Shown here: in pieces, positions 30,041-40,407 of the stretch | Layout: every line of letters starts with the position of its first letter | How positions within the stretch are numbered: position 1 is the first letter of the stretch | NCBI RefSeq assembly: GCF_028747205.1 | Contig: NZ_CP112880.1 | Coordinates: 7,847,501 to 7,911,500 of the forward strand | Length of the DNA stretch: 64,000 bases | Direction of reading: 5' to 3' | Source of the DNA: Streptomyces sp. CA-278952 | GTDB lineage: Bacteria > Actinomycetota > Actinomycetes > Streptomycetales > Streptomycetaceae | Made by a program: the position numbers and the translations under genes | The notes under the pieces: generated by a model | What the model saw: only the letters and a program-made list of their open reading frames with translations | What the model was told of the DNA's origin: nothing | The model's database searches: none

Positions 30041-30092
30041 AACAGCAAGACCCAACAGCCAACCTGAACAGCACATCTGAACAGCCTTGCTG
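30041..30092. repeat. Four 13-bp tandem repeats in the MarR-eno intergenic region
   Basis: AACAGC occurs at 30041, 30054, 30067 and 30080, an exact 13-bp period. The four units are AACAGCAAGACCC, AACAGCCAACCTG, AACAGCACATCTG and AACAGCCTTGCTG. The outer parts also form an 8-bp inverted pair (ACAGCAAG at 30042-30049 and CTTGCTGT at 30086-30093). The position between divergent genes suggests a multi-site operator, but the binding protein is unknown. Confidence 0.65.
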
Positions 30093-30095
30093 TAG

Positions 30096-31472
<1,377 letters not shown>

Positions 31473-31484
31473 CCGGGCGCGGAG

Positions 31485-31529
31485 ACCCCGGGCCGTGGGG
31501 CCGACCCCGCCGACCCCGCCGCCCGGGGT
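31485..31529. terminator. Possible hairpin between eno and the DUF3048 gene
   Basis: The arms ACCCCGGGC (31485-31493) and GCCCGGGGT (31521-31529) are perfectly complementary but enclose a 27-base GC-rich loop. They lie between two convergent stops, so a bidirectional terminator is plausible but weak. Confidence 0.4.
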
Positions 31530-31559
31530 GCCCCTGCGGGCGCTTCGCAGAGCCGCCGC

Positions 31560-32513
31560 TCAGGCGCCCCCGCGCGGCGCGTACAGGATCCACAGCGGCC
31601 CTTCGGCGAGATCGACGCGCTGTCCGTCGGGGGTGGTGTACACGGTGTCCGCGTCGGCCGCGCTCCGCGTCCACCGGGCTTCGTACGCCCGGCCGTCCCG
31701 CAGGACGACCGCGTCTCCCGAGCCCACGGTCTCGGTGAACGGGCTGCTGTTCCCGGACCGGTCGCGGAAGTCCGACGGCCGTACGGTCACGTCCTGGACG
31801 ACGACCGTCCCGGCTCCGAGCCGGTCGTCCTCGGTGGTGCGGGCGGGGGAGCCGTCCAGGGAGACGAGCCACCGCTCGCGTTCGGCGGACCAGGTGAACG
31901 TCACGGACGCGGACGGATAGCGAACCGTACGGCTGTCCTCCCGCTCCCCGCCGCGGGGCGGCGCGCCGACCTCCAGCCCCAGCTCCCCGACGGCGTTCAC
32001 CCCGGAGGCCTCGAACGGGATCCGCTGCGGCCGCAGATAGAGATTGTGCGGCGCGGGCCGGTCCGGACCCCGGAAGTACGCCCCGGGCGCCTCCGAGGGC
32101 GGCACGGGGTCCAGCGGCGCTCGGTCGATGACCGGCAGCAGCCTGCTCTGGGCCCCCGAGAAGGCCAGCGCCGGCCGGTCGAACTGCCGCAGCAGCTCGA
32201 GATCGGTCTCCCGCGCGCTGCGCACCGGGCCGATGACCGGCGGCAGGGCGGAGGAGTACACGGCGAGGATCCGGCTCAGGCCGGCCTCCACCTGCTCGAC
32301 GTAGACGATGTCGGCCCGCTCCAGACCGGTGTGGGGGCGTGCGGGCCCCACATTGTCGATCTTCACGGCGAGTACGGCCCGGCCCGCCCCGGAGGGAGAG
32401 CTGCTGCGGGGCGAGGTGGAGGAACCGTCCCCGCCCGTGCACGCGGCCGTGACGGCCAGCAGGAGCGCGGTGAACAGCACTGCGGCCGAAGTCCTGATCT
32501 CGGCTGCGGACAT
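31560..32513 (-). CDS. DUF3048-domain lipoprotein
   Basis: This 317-residue secreted protein has a signal peptide with a lipobox ending VTAAC near residue 25, followed by a Ser-rich linker. It then has the two-part DUF3048 fold known from Bacillus YerB: AVKIDNVGPARPHTGLERADIVYVEQVEAGLSRI-type sequence, IGPVRSARETDLELL, and a C-terminal domain ending GPLWILYAP. The biochemical role of the family is not established. The ATG at 32513 begins MSAAEIRT. It converges with eno and diverges from the decayed gene at 32606. Confidence 0.85.
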   Translation of the reverse strand: MSAAEIRTSAAVLFTALLLAVTAACTGGDGSSTSPRSSSPSGAGRAVLAVKIDNVGPARPHTGLERADIVYVEQVEAGLSRILAVYSSALPPVIGPVRSARETDLELLRQFDRPALAFSGAQSRLLPVIDRAPLDPVPPSEAPGAYFRGPDRPAPHNLYLRPQRIPFEASGVNAVGELGLEVGAPPRGGEREDSRTVRYPSASVTFTWSAERERWLVSLDGSPARTTEDDRLGAGTVVVQDVTVRPSDFRDRSGNSSPFTETVGSGDAVVLRDGRAYEARWTRSAADADTVYTTPDGQRVDLAEGPLWILYAPRGGA

Positions 32514-32605
32514 GGCGACCGCCCTTCCGGGGCGTCGGCCGGCGGTGTCGGCGCAACGCCGTCGTGTCGCGGCCCCTCATCCATCATCACGCATCGGGCG
32601 TCGGC

Positions 32606-32987
32606 ATGGTTGTACGACCGCCGGCAGGCGCGCAGACGGTGGCCCGGTTCCTGGCGCGGGGCGAGGACGTCGACGCGATCGACGCGGAGTTGGAGGAGTC
32701 CCGCGAGGAACTGCTCGCGGCAGCCGGAACGGCGACGAGGACGGTGTCGCGGACGTCGCCGCAGAGTGGCGGAGAGGCTCCGCCGGGCCCTGCGCGACAA
32801 CCCCGAGGCCGCGGAGGAACTGCGCGGTCTGCTCGACGAGCCGGCGCCCCGGCAGCCCGCCGGTACCACCGTGTCGATGAACCACACCACCATCAACGAC
32901 GGCACCTACCACGGACCCGTGATCATGGCCCATTCGCTCCACGACGGCGTGCGCACGGTGCCCCGCCAGGAACGGGGCGCCAGGTGA
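32606..32987 (+). pseudogene. Frameshifted small protein with a GPVI amyloid-like C-terminal motif
   Basis: Three frames in succession give a coherent protein. The first reads MVVRPPAGAQTVARFLARGE to EELLAAAG. The second reads NGDEDGVADVAAEW. The third reads AERLRRALRDNPEAAEELRG, then MNHTTINDGTYHGPVIMAHS to a TGA at 32985. Shifts are needed near 32715 and 32770. The family seen in other streptomycetes has a helical body and an NxxxxGTxxGPVIQ-type tail resembling bacterial amyloid signalling motifs; that comparison is from memory. Sequencing error rather than decay cannot be excluded. Confidence 0.5.
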
Positions 32988-33002
32988 CGGCACCGGGTCA
33001 GG

Positions 33003-33551
33003 TCACGCCCCCGCAGTGAGCTCCCCCCGGCACACCGGGCACCGCTCCTTGCCGTCCCAGGCGTCCCACCCGAAGGACGCGGGCGAGAACGTCCGGTCCT
33101 TCAGCTCGCCGCGCACCGCCACCCGGTAGGCCCACACCATGTCGAGGTAGGGGTGGTAGGCGTCGTGGAAGGCCGACGAGGTGTGCGTGGCGCCCGTGGC
33201 CACGACGCGCTGGACGGCGCGCAGCTGCTGGAACATCGCCTGCCCGGCGCCGGCCACGTCGGCGGAGGCGTCGATGAAGAACCGCTCGCGGACCTCGTGG
33301 ACGGCCGCCTCGTCGAGGGCCGCTCGGGCGGCCAGGTCCGGGTCGACCGCCGGATCCTGCGCCTGGGCTATGCCGCGCAGCCGGGTGTGGCATCTCCCGA
33401 CGGCGGCGATGAACTCGATGTAGACCGCGCGCCGCCGCTCCTCCGCCCCGCGGTCCTTCTCATGGCGCTGGCGCAGGCGGTCGGCCAGCACGGTGCCCGA
33501 TATGGCGATGAAACCGCCGCTCACCGTCGCCACGAGCGTGCCCCAGTCCAT
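33003..33551 (-). CDS. Hypothetical membrane-anchored protein
   Basis: This 182-residue protein is not assigned to a family. An N-terminal hydrophobic helix (WGTLVATVSGGFIAISGTVLADRL) is followed by a charged stretch (RQRHEKDRGAEERRRAVYIEFIAAVGRC) that looks like a cytoplasmic helix, a long helical body, and a C-terminal CPVCRG motif. A single-pass membrane protein with a cytoplasmic helical bundle is likely. The ATG at 33551 follows a GGGGGAAG site. Its nearest neighbour is the decayed gene with the GPVI motif, convergent with it, but a link is not shown. Confidence 0.65.
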   Translation of the reverse strand: MDWGTLVATVSGGFIAISGTVLADRLRQRHEKDRGAEERRRAVYIEFIAAVGRCHTRLRGIAQAQDPAVDPDLAARAALDEAAVHEVRERFFIDASADVAGAGQAMFQQLRAVQRVVATGATHTSSAFHDAYHPYLDMVWAYRVAVRGELKDRTFSPASFGWDAWDGKERCPVCRGELTAGA

Positions 33552-33682
33552 GATTCTTCCCCCCGGAAACGATCACGGTCCTACAGCCCCGAATCTATCC
33601 CCGCCGGAGCCCCGCCACCGGGTTTCCCGGAAGCGGGCTCGCGGGCGGCCCATGGCGGCGGGGCCGGCTCGGGCGGACGGCC

Positions 33683-33724
33683 TGGTCCAGACCTCTTGAC
33701 CGAAGGTCTGGACCATTCTACGAT
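33683..33724 (+). promoter_or_regulatory. Chitinase promoter with paired 12-bp operator repeats
   Basis: TGGTCCAGACCT (33683-33694) and AGGTCTGGACCA (33704-33715) are exact inverse complements and each is nearly palindromic. They flank a TTGACC -35 (33696-33701), which is 17 bases from a TACGAT -10 (33719-33724). Streptomyces chitinase promoters are known to carry such TGGTCTAGACCT-like 12-bp repeats, and DasR binds related sites. Chitin or N-acetylglucosamine control is therefore expected. The regulator assignment is inferred. Confidence 0.8.
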
Positions 33725-33808
33725 TTGACAGGGTCACGACACAGGGCGGGACGGGGCGAACCTTTCGTCCCGTCGGCGGCGGGCCCGGGCTGGAAGGACA
33801 TACGGATC

Positions 33809-34876
33809 ATGGGGCGTACATCACGACTGCTGGGCCTCGGCCTGGCCGCGGCACTCGTCGTACCGATGTTGGTCGGAGCCGCGCCGCCGAAGTCCGCGGA
33901 GACGAACATCGCGGCTGCCGAGACCTGCGCGGTCAAGTCGAAGCCCACGGGCAAGGTGCTTCAGGGGTACTGGGAGAACTGGGACGGGGCGGCTAACGGC
34001 GTGCACCCGCCGCTCGGCTGGATCCCGATTACGGACTCCCGCATCGCCCAGCACGGCTACAACGTCATCAACGCGGCCTTCCCCGTCATCCGCTCCGACG
34101 GCACCGTCCTCTGGGAGGACGGCATGGACCGCACCGTCAAGGTCGCCACCCCCGCCGAGATGTGTCAGGCCAAGGCCGCCGGCCTCACCACCCTGATGTC
34201 GATCGGCGGAGCCGCGGCTGGGATCGATCTCAGCTCCAGCAGGGTGGCCGACCGGTTCGTCGAGACGATCGTCCCGATCCTGAAGAAGTACAACTTCGAC
34301 GGCATCGACATCGACATCGAGACCGGCCTCGTCGGCAGCGGCAACATCAACCAGCTGTCCGCGTCGCAGTCCAACCTCATCCGCATCATCGACGGCGTCC
34401 TCGCCGCGATGCCGCCGAACTTCGGTCTCACCATGGCCCCCGAGACGGCGTACGTCACCGGCGGCAGCGTCGTCTACGGCTCGATCTGGGGCTCGTACCT
34501 GCCCATCATCAAGAAGTACGCCGACAGCGGCCGCCTCTGGTGGCTGAACATGCAGTACTACAACGGCAGCATGTACGGCTGCTCCGGCGACTCCTACTCC
34601 GCCGGCACCGTCGCGGGCTTCACCGCCCAGACCGACTGCCTGAACAAGGGGCTGGTCATCCAGGGCACCACCATCAAGGTGCCCTACGACAAGCAGGTCC
34701 CCGGCCTCCCCGCCCAGCCCGGCGCCGGCGGCGGCCACATGTCCACCGGGCTCGTCTCGCAGGCCTGGAACCACTACAACGGCTCCCTCAAGGGGCTGAT
34801 GACCTGGTCCCTGAACTGGGACGGCTCCAAGAACTGGACCTTCGGCGACAACGTGAGGTCCCTCCAGGGCCGTTGA
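33809..34876 (+). CDS. Secreted GH18 chitinase
   Basis: This 355-residue endochitinase has a signal peptide (RLLGLGLAAALVVPMLVGAA) and a single glycoside hydrolase family 18 catalytic domain, with no chitin-binding or fibronectin module. The family motif DGIDIDIE lies at 164-171 with the acid catalyst Glu171. Other conserved stretches are LMSIGGAAAGIDLSS, LTMAPETAYV, NMQYYNGSMYG and GLMTWSLNWDGS. The ATG at 33809 has GGAAGGA about 10 bases upstream. The leader of about 75 bases starts at the promoter with chitinase-type operators. A strong hairpin ends the transcription unit. Confidence 0.93.
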   Translation: MGRTSRLLGLGLAAALVVPMLVGAAPPKSAETNIAAAETCAVKSKPTGKVLQGYWENWDGAANGVHPPLGWIPITDSRIAQHGYNVINAAFPVIRSDGTVLWEDGMDRTVKVATPAEMCQAKAAGLTTLMSIGGAAAGIDLSSSRVADRFVETIVPILKKYNFDGIDIDIETGLVGSGNINQLSASQSNLIRIIDGVLAAMPPNFGLTMAPETAYVTGGSVVYGSIWGSYLPIIKKYADSGRLWWLNMQYYNGSMYGCSGDSYSAGTVAGFTAQTDCLNKGLVIQGTTIKVPYDKQVPGLPAQPGAGGGHMSTGLVSQAWNHYNGSLKGLMTWSLNWDGSKNWTFGDNVRSLQGR

Positions 34877-34896
34877 GTCCCCGCCCGTACGCTTCA

Positions 34897-34927
34897 GCGC
34901 CCCCGGTCCGCTCCGGACCGGGGGCGC
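34897..34927 (+). terminator. Hairpin terminator after the chitinase gene
   Basis: A perfect 14-bp stem (34897-34910 with 34914-34927, GC-rich) with a 3-base CTC loop starts 20 bases after the chitinase stop. There is no T-tract. Confidence 0.8.
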
Positions 34928-35091
34928 GGTGCCGCTCCGGCCGGGGAGCGACACGAGGAAGGCGTGAACCGGTCGCGCACCGGAGCGGCCGGGGGAGCAG
35001 AATCGGGTACGGACCGGGGTGATCGTTTCCCGGTGCGCCGGGCCCGTCTCCCCGCGGGCCGGCCGACGACGAAGACGTATGAGGAGCCCTG

Positions 35092-36735
<1,644 letters not shown>

Positions 36736-36750
36736 GCCCTTCGTCCGGAT

Positions 36751-36772
36751 CCGGCACGCCGACCGGTGCCGG
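36751..36772. terminator. Hairpin between pgm and the rho-like gene
   Basis: CCGGCAC (36751-36757) pairs with GTGCCGG (36766-36772) across an 8-base loop, in the 43-base gap between two convergent stops. Confidence 0.55.
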
Positions 36773-36778
36773 GCGCGC

Positions 36779-37918
36779 TCAGGCGTCCGGCACCGTCGGC
36801 TGCACCTGCCGCAGGAAGGCCGCGTTGTCCGGGGTGCGCCGGACCCTGTCGAGCAGCACCTGAAGGGCGCCCTGGCCGTCCCGCGTGCTCAGGGCGCGGC
36901 GCAGGGCCCTCACGGCCGCCAACTCGCCCTGACCGAAGAGAAGGTCCTCACGACGGGTGCCGGAGCGGGTGACGTCGACGGCCGGGAAGATCCGCGCTTC
37001 GGCGGCGGAGCGGTCCAGGCGCAGCTCCATGTTGCCGGTGCCCTTCAGCTCCTCGAAGAAGAAGTCGTCGGCCCGCGAACCCGTCTCCACGAGGGCCGTC
37101 GCCAGGATGGTCAGCGAACCGCCCTCCTCGGCACAACGGGCCGCGCCGAACAGCTTCTTGGGGCCGGACAGGGCCGCCGCGTCGACGCCACCGCTGAGAG
37201 TCCGGCCGCCCGCGCGGGCCGCGTTGTTGTGGGCCCGGCACAGCCGGGTGAGGGAGTCCAGCAGGATCACCACGTCCCGGCCCTGCTCGACGAGGCGACG
37301 GCCGCGCTCGACGGCGAGTTCGGCCAGGGCGATGTGCTCCCGCGCGGGCCGGTCGAAGGTCGACGCGTACACCTCGCCGCGTACGGAGCGGCGCATGTCC
37401 GTGACCTCCTCGGGCCGCTCGTCGAGCAGCACCACCATCAGGTGGGCCCCCGGGTGGTTGGTGGCGACGGCGGCGGCCAACTGCTGCAGCAGCACGGTCT
37501 TCCCCGTCCGGGGCGGTGCGACGATGAGGCCGCGCTGGCCCTTGCCGACGGGGGAGACGAGATCGACGACGCGCGGTGCGGGCCCGCCGTGCGGCGTTTC
37601 CAGGCGCAGCCGCTCGCGGGGGTGCACCGGCGTCAGATCGCGGAAGCTGGCGCGGCCCCGCAGGTCCTGCGGGGCGAGTCCGTTCACAAGGTCGACCGAG
37701 GACAGGACGCGCGGCCGGTCGCAGTCGCCCTCGACGGCGTCGCCCTTGCGCAGCCCGAGGCGGCGGATCAGGGCGGACGATACCTGGATGTCGTCGGGGG
37801 AGGGGTGGCCGCCGTGGACACGGAGCATGCCGTGGCCGTCGTCGGCGGTGTCGAGAAGGCCGGCGACCCGGACGGGGCGCTGCTTCCCGGTCACGGGGCG
37901 TTCGAGTGTGGTGGTCAT
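36779..37918 (-). CDS. Short Rho transcription termination factor paralogue
   Basis: This 379-residue protein covers the Rho RNA-binding OSB-like region (SSALIRRLGLRKGDAVEG) and the RecA-like hexameric ATPase. Visible motifs are GKGQRGLIVAPPRTGKT with P-loop 134-141 (normally APPKAGKT), VVLLDERPEEVTDM, STFDRPAREH, VVILLDSLTRLCRAHN and LSGGVD in the Q-loop region. The long basic, Asn/Asp-rich insertion of the housekeeping actinobacterial Rho and its N-terminal helix bundle are missing. A second, specialised Rho is the likely reading. GGAGAG-like AAAGGA precedes the ATG at 37918. A 367-base gap without a gene lies upstream. Confidence 0.88.
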   Translation of the reverse strand: MTTTLERPVTGKQRPVRVAGLLDTADDGHGMLRVHGGHPSPDDIQVSSALIRRLGLRKGDAVEGDCDRPRVLSSVDLVNGLAPQDLRGRASFRDLTPVHPRERLRLETPHGGPAPRVVDLVSPVGKGQRGLIVAPPRTGKTVLLQQLAAAVATNHPGAHLMVVLLDERPEEVTDMRRSVRGEVYASTFDRPAREHIALAELAVERGRRLVEQGRDVVILLDSLTRLCRAHNNAARAGGRTLSGGVDAAALSGPKKLFGAARCAEEGGSLTILATALVETGSRADDFFFEELKGTGNMELRLDRSAAEARIFPAVDVTRSGTRREDLLFGQGELAAVRALRRALSTRDGQGALQVLLDRVRRTPDNAAFLRQVQPTVPDA

Positions 37919-38285
37919 GGGAGGGGTCCTTTCGCGGACAGGCGAATGAGGGGACCGGCGTACGGAGGGGCGGCGGACATCACGCCACGCACCGGGGGCA
38001 CGGAAGCCCTGGGCCGGAGAGACAGCGAAGAAGCTGGATCGCCGGTCGGAAAGGACGGGCGCGACAGCGATGGAGAGGAATCAGCACCGGTGCCCGATGA
38101 GAAGGGGCATGCACACGTGCTTATCGCACTGTACCACTGTGCGCCGGGAGCGCGACGGTACATCCGTCGGCACATCGGTACGGCATCGAGGCGGAGATCC
38201 TCACCGCGACCTCCGACGGGGCGCCCGTCGTCGTGCCGACCGTCCGCGTGCCGGCTGTCGGCGTCCGAGCCGCGTCTGAGTCGGC
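37919..38285. other. Intergenic region upstream of the rho-like gene
   Basis: No supported gene is visible in these 367 bases. The segment lies between the rho-like gene start and the MFS transporter stop, both on the minus strand, so it should contain the rho-like promoter and leader. No clear hairpin, operator or small open frame with a good ribosome site was recognised. Confidence 0.5.
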
Positions 38286-39581
38286 CTAATCGGTTGTCGC
38301 TGCCGCCGGGGCGAGGGCCTTGGGGGCGGACGGCTGCTCGGGGGCGATCGGCGTGCGGTAGGCGCGAAGGGGCTTGTTGGTCGCGTACACGGCGGCGATC
38401 GCCAGGACGGCGGCCAGTCCTCCGGAGACCAGCGAGAAGGAGGCCGAGGTGGCCGACGCCACCAGGCCGCCGCGGAAGTTGCCGAGTTCGGGGCCCGCGA
38501 CGCCGATGACGTGCTCCACCGAGGAGACCCGCCCCCGACAGGCGTCCGGGGTCTCCAACTGGATCAGCGCACTGCGGGTGACGACGGAAACGGTGTCGGC
38601 TGCGCCCGCCACCGCCAGACAGCACAGCGCCAGCCACAAGGGCCCCGCCAGGCCGAAACAGGCCAGTGCCAGCCCCCAGATCCCTGCCGCGTACAGCTGC
38701 ACGAGACCGGCGCGGCGCCGGCGCGTCACCGTGCCGGAGAGCAGGCCGGCCGTGATTCCTCCGACCGCGACGGCGGAGAGGAACAGGCCGAGGGTCCGCG
38801 GGTCTCCGCCGAAGCGGATCTCGTTGACCAGGGGGAAGAGTGCGATGGGCATGGCCAGCAGCGTCGCGGACAGGTCGGTGGCCATCGAGCCCCACAGCGT
38901 CGGGCGGCGCAGCACGATCAGCCAGCCGCCGCGCTCCGTCCGGGGTTTGGCGTCTGCCGCGTCGGTGCCCTCGGGGCGCATGGCGGGCAGGCGGACCACC
39001 GCGAGCAGCGCGACCGTCATGGCCACGGCCTGGGCCGCGTACGCGGCGGGGAAGCCCCAGCCGGCGATGATCAGCCCCGCCAGCGCGGGGCCGGCCAGCA
39101 TCGCCGTCTGGAAGGAGACGTTGGTCAACGCGAGCCCGGCCGCCACCTGGTCGCCCGGCAGGAGCCGGACCGGGAGGGTGCGTCGGGCGGGTGCGCCGAG
39201 CGCGCCGCAACTCGTTCCCACGGCAACCAGGGCGAGCAGCACCAGGACGCTGCGGTTGTCCGCCAGGGCCTGGGCGCAGAGCCCCGCGGCGGCCAGTACC
39301 TGTCCCGCGGTGGTGGCCCGGACCACCGTACGGCGGTCATAGGCGTCGGCCAGGGACCCGCCGAGCAGGCCGAACAGCACCATCGGCAGACCGGTGGCGA
39401 GCCCGATGGCGCCCGTGCCCACCGGGCTGCCCGTCAACTCCCAGACCTGGGCCAGCACCGCCACGTTGGCTGTCTGACCGCCGAGTTGGGAGGCGGAGGT
39501 GCCGATCCACAGGTCGCGGAACGGCTGATTGCCCCGGAGCGGGCGGGTGTCGAGGAACGGGCCGCCGACACGCCGCTTCAT
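38286..39581 (-). CDS. MFS transporter
   Basis: This protein of about 431 residues has roughly twelve hydrophobic segments and the drug-exporter-type MFS pattern, with GLLGGSLADAYDRRTVV in loop 2-3 and a central charged loop (RPEGTDAADAKPRTERGG). It probably exports a small toxic compound. The ATG at 39581 (MKRRVGGPF) overlaps the stop of the upstream MarR gene as ATGA, so the two are translationally coupled and the MarR protein is the probable local regulator. The tail after the last helix is Pro/Ala-rich. Confidence 0.88.
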   Translation of the reverse strand: MKRRVGGPFLDTRPLRGNQPFRDLWIGTSASQLGGQTANVAVLAQVWELTGSPVGTGAIGLATGLPMVLFGLLGGSLADAYDRRTVVRATTAGQVLAAAGLCAQALADNRSVLVLLALVAVGTSCGALGAPARRTLPVRLLPGDQVAAGLALTNVSFQTAMLAGPALAGLIIAGWGFPAAYAAQAVAMTVALLAVVRLPAMRPEGTDAADAKPRTERGGWLIVLRRPTLWGSMATDLSATLLAMPIALFPLVNEIRFGGDPRTLGLFLSAVAVGGITAGLLSGTVTRRRRAGLVQLYAAGIWGLALACFGLAGPLWLALCCLAVAGAADTVSVVTRSALIQLETPDACRGRVSSVEHVIGVAGPELGNFRGGLVASATSASFSLVSGGLAAVLAIAAVYATNKPLRAYRTPIAPEQPSAPKALAPAAATTD

Positions 39582-40066
39582 CGGGATGGCTCGGTCAGGT
39601 GGTGGAGGATCCGCTGCCGCATAGACCTGCGCTCCAGGGCCCGCCGCACCTCCTCGACGACGGCGGTCATCGCGTACGGGACCTCGCCGTCCAGCTCGGC
39701 GACCGTACTGTGGGTGGCGCGCCACTCCGCCTCCAGGAACGGCACCAGCGACCGGCCGCGGTCGGTGAGGTCGATCCGCCGGGTGCGGGCGTCGGGGCCG
39801 GGCTCGGAGGTGACGAGCCCCGCGTTGCGCATGGCGGCGACGGTCTGGCTGATCGCGGAGTGCGAGCGCCCCAGGGACTCCGCCAGCTCGCGGATGGTCA
39901 GCGGTCCGGTGTGCGCGAGCCGGATCAACGGATAGACGAATCGGGGCCGTACGCCCTCGATGCCCCGCTCGACGTAGACCTGCTCGATCTCGGCGTCCAT
40001 GGCTGCCAGAAGTTCGTGGAGGGAGTGCCAGGGGTCGGGGCGCACTGTGGGATCGGAATGTGTCAC
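39578..40066 (-). CDS. MarR-family regulator, probably leaderless
   Basis: This 162-residue winged-helix protein has RFVYPLIRLAHTGPLTIRELAESLGRSHSAISQTVAAMRNAGLVT as its helix-turn-helix region and a wing with DARTRRIDLTDRG. The GTG at 40066 is chosen because it gives VTHSDPTV and because a TATATT -10 element lies exactly 6 bases upstream, leaving no room for a ribosome site. The start codon itself forms part of a perfect palindrome, which fits autorepression. It is coupled to the MFS transporter gene. Confidence 0.85.
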   Translation of the reverse strand: MTHSDPTVRPDPWHSLHELLAAMDAEIEQVYVERGIEGVRPRFVYPLIRLAHTGPLTIRELAESLGRSHSAISQTVAAMRNAGLVTSEPGPDARTRRIDLTDRGRSLVPFLEAEWRATHSTVAELDGEVPYAMTAVVEEVRRALERRSMRQRILHHLTEPSR

Positions 40067-40089
40067 AGCGCTAATATAACAGCGCTGTG
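40064..40089. promoter_or_regulatory. Palindromic operator overlapping a leaderless MarR promoter
   Basis: CACAGCGCT (40064-40072) and AGCGCTGTG (40081-40089) are perfect inverted repeats around AATATAAC. On the minus strand the spacer contains TATATT, a -10 element, and the GTG start lies in the distal arm. A bound MarR dimer would block both transcription start and the first codon. Confidence 0.75.
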
Positions 40090-40287
40090 GTAATTTTCCC
40101 GCGTTCCGTCCAGCGGCACGGGAGCGGTGGCGGGCCCGTGAACGGCCGCCCCGCGTCTCCACCCGCCCGGCACGCCGAGAGCGCGCACCTGACCCGCGGG
40201 GCCGCCCTCCGGGCGACGACGGGAGTCTGACGACAGGACCCAGGCCACCCGTCCGGCCCGATCCCCACCCCACCGGGCCCTCGCCCA

Positions 40288-40330
40288 CCGACATCCGGAA
40301 CACCGACATCCGGAACACCGGCATCCGGAA
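40288..40330. repeat. 15-bp tandem repeat
   Basis: ACATCCGGAACACCG occurs at 40291-40305 and 40306-40320 and is followed by a third, partial and diverged copy. It lies in the gap between the MarR promoter and the meaB terminator. No function is recognised. Confidence 0.6.
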
Positions 40331-40331
40331 G

Positions 40332-40373
40332 CCGAGGGCCCCGTGGTGGACCTTGGATGCCAGGGGCCCTCGG
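40332..40373 (-). terminator. Hairpin terminator after meaB
   Basis: CCGAGGGCCCC (40332-40342) pairs perfectly with GGGGCCCTCGG (40363-40373) around a 20-base loop. It starts 35 bases beyond the meaB stop on the minus strand. Confidence 0.7.
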
Positions 40374-40407
40374 TGCGCACCCGCCTCGGCGAGCGACGGC
40401 GATGCCT

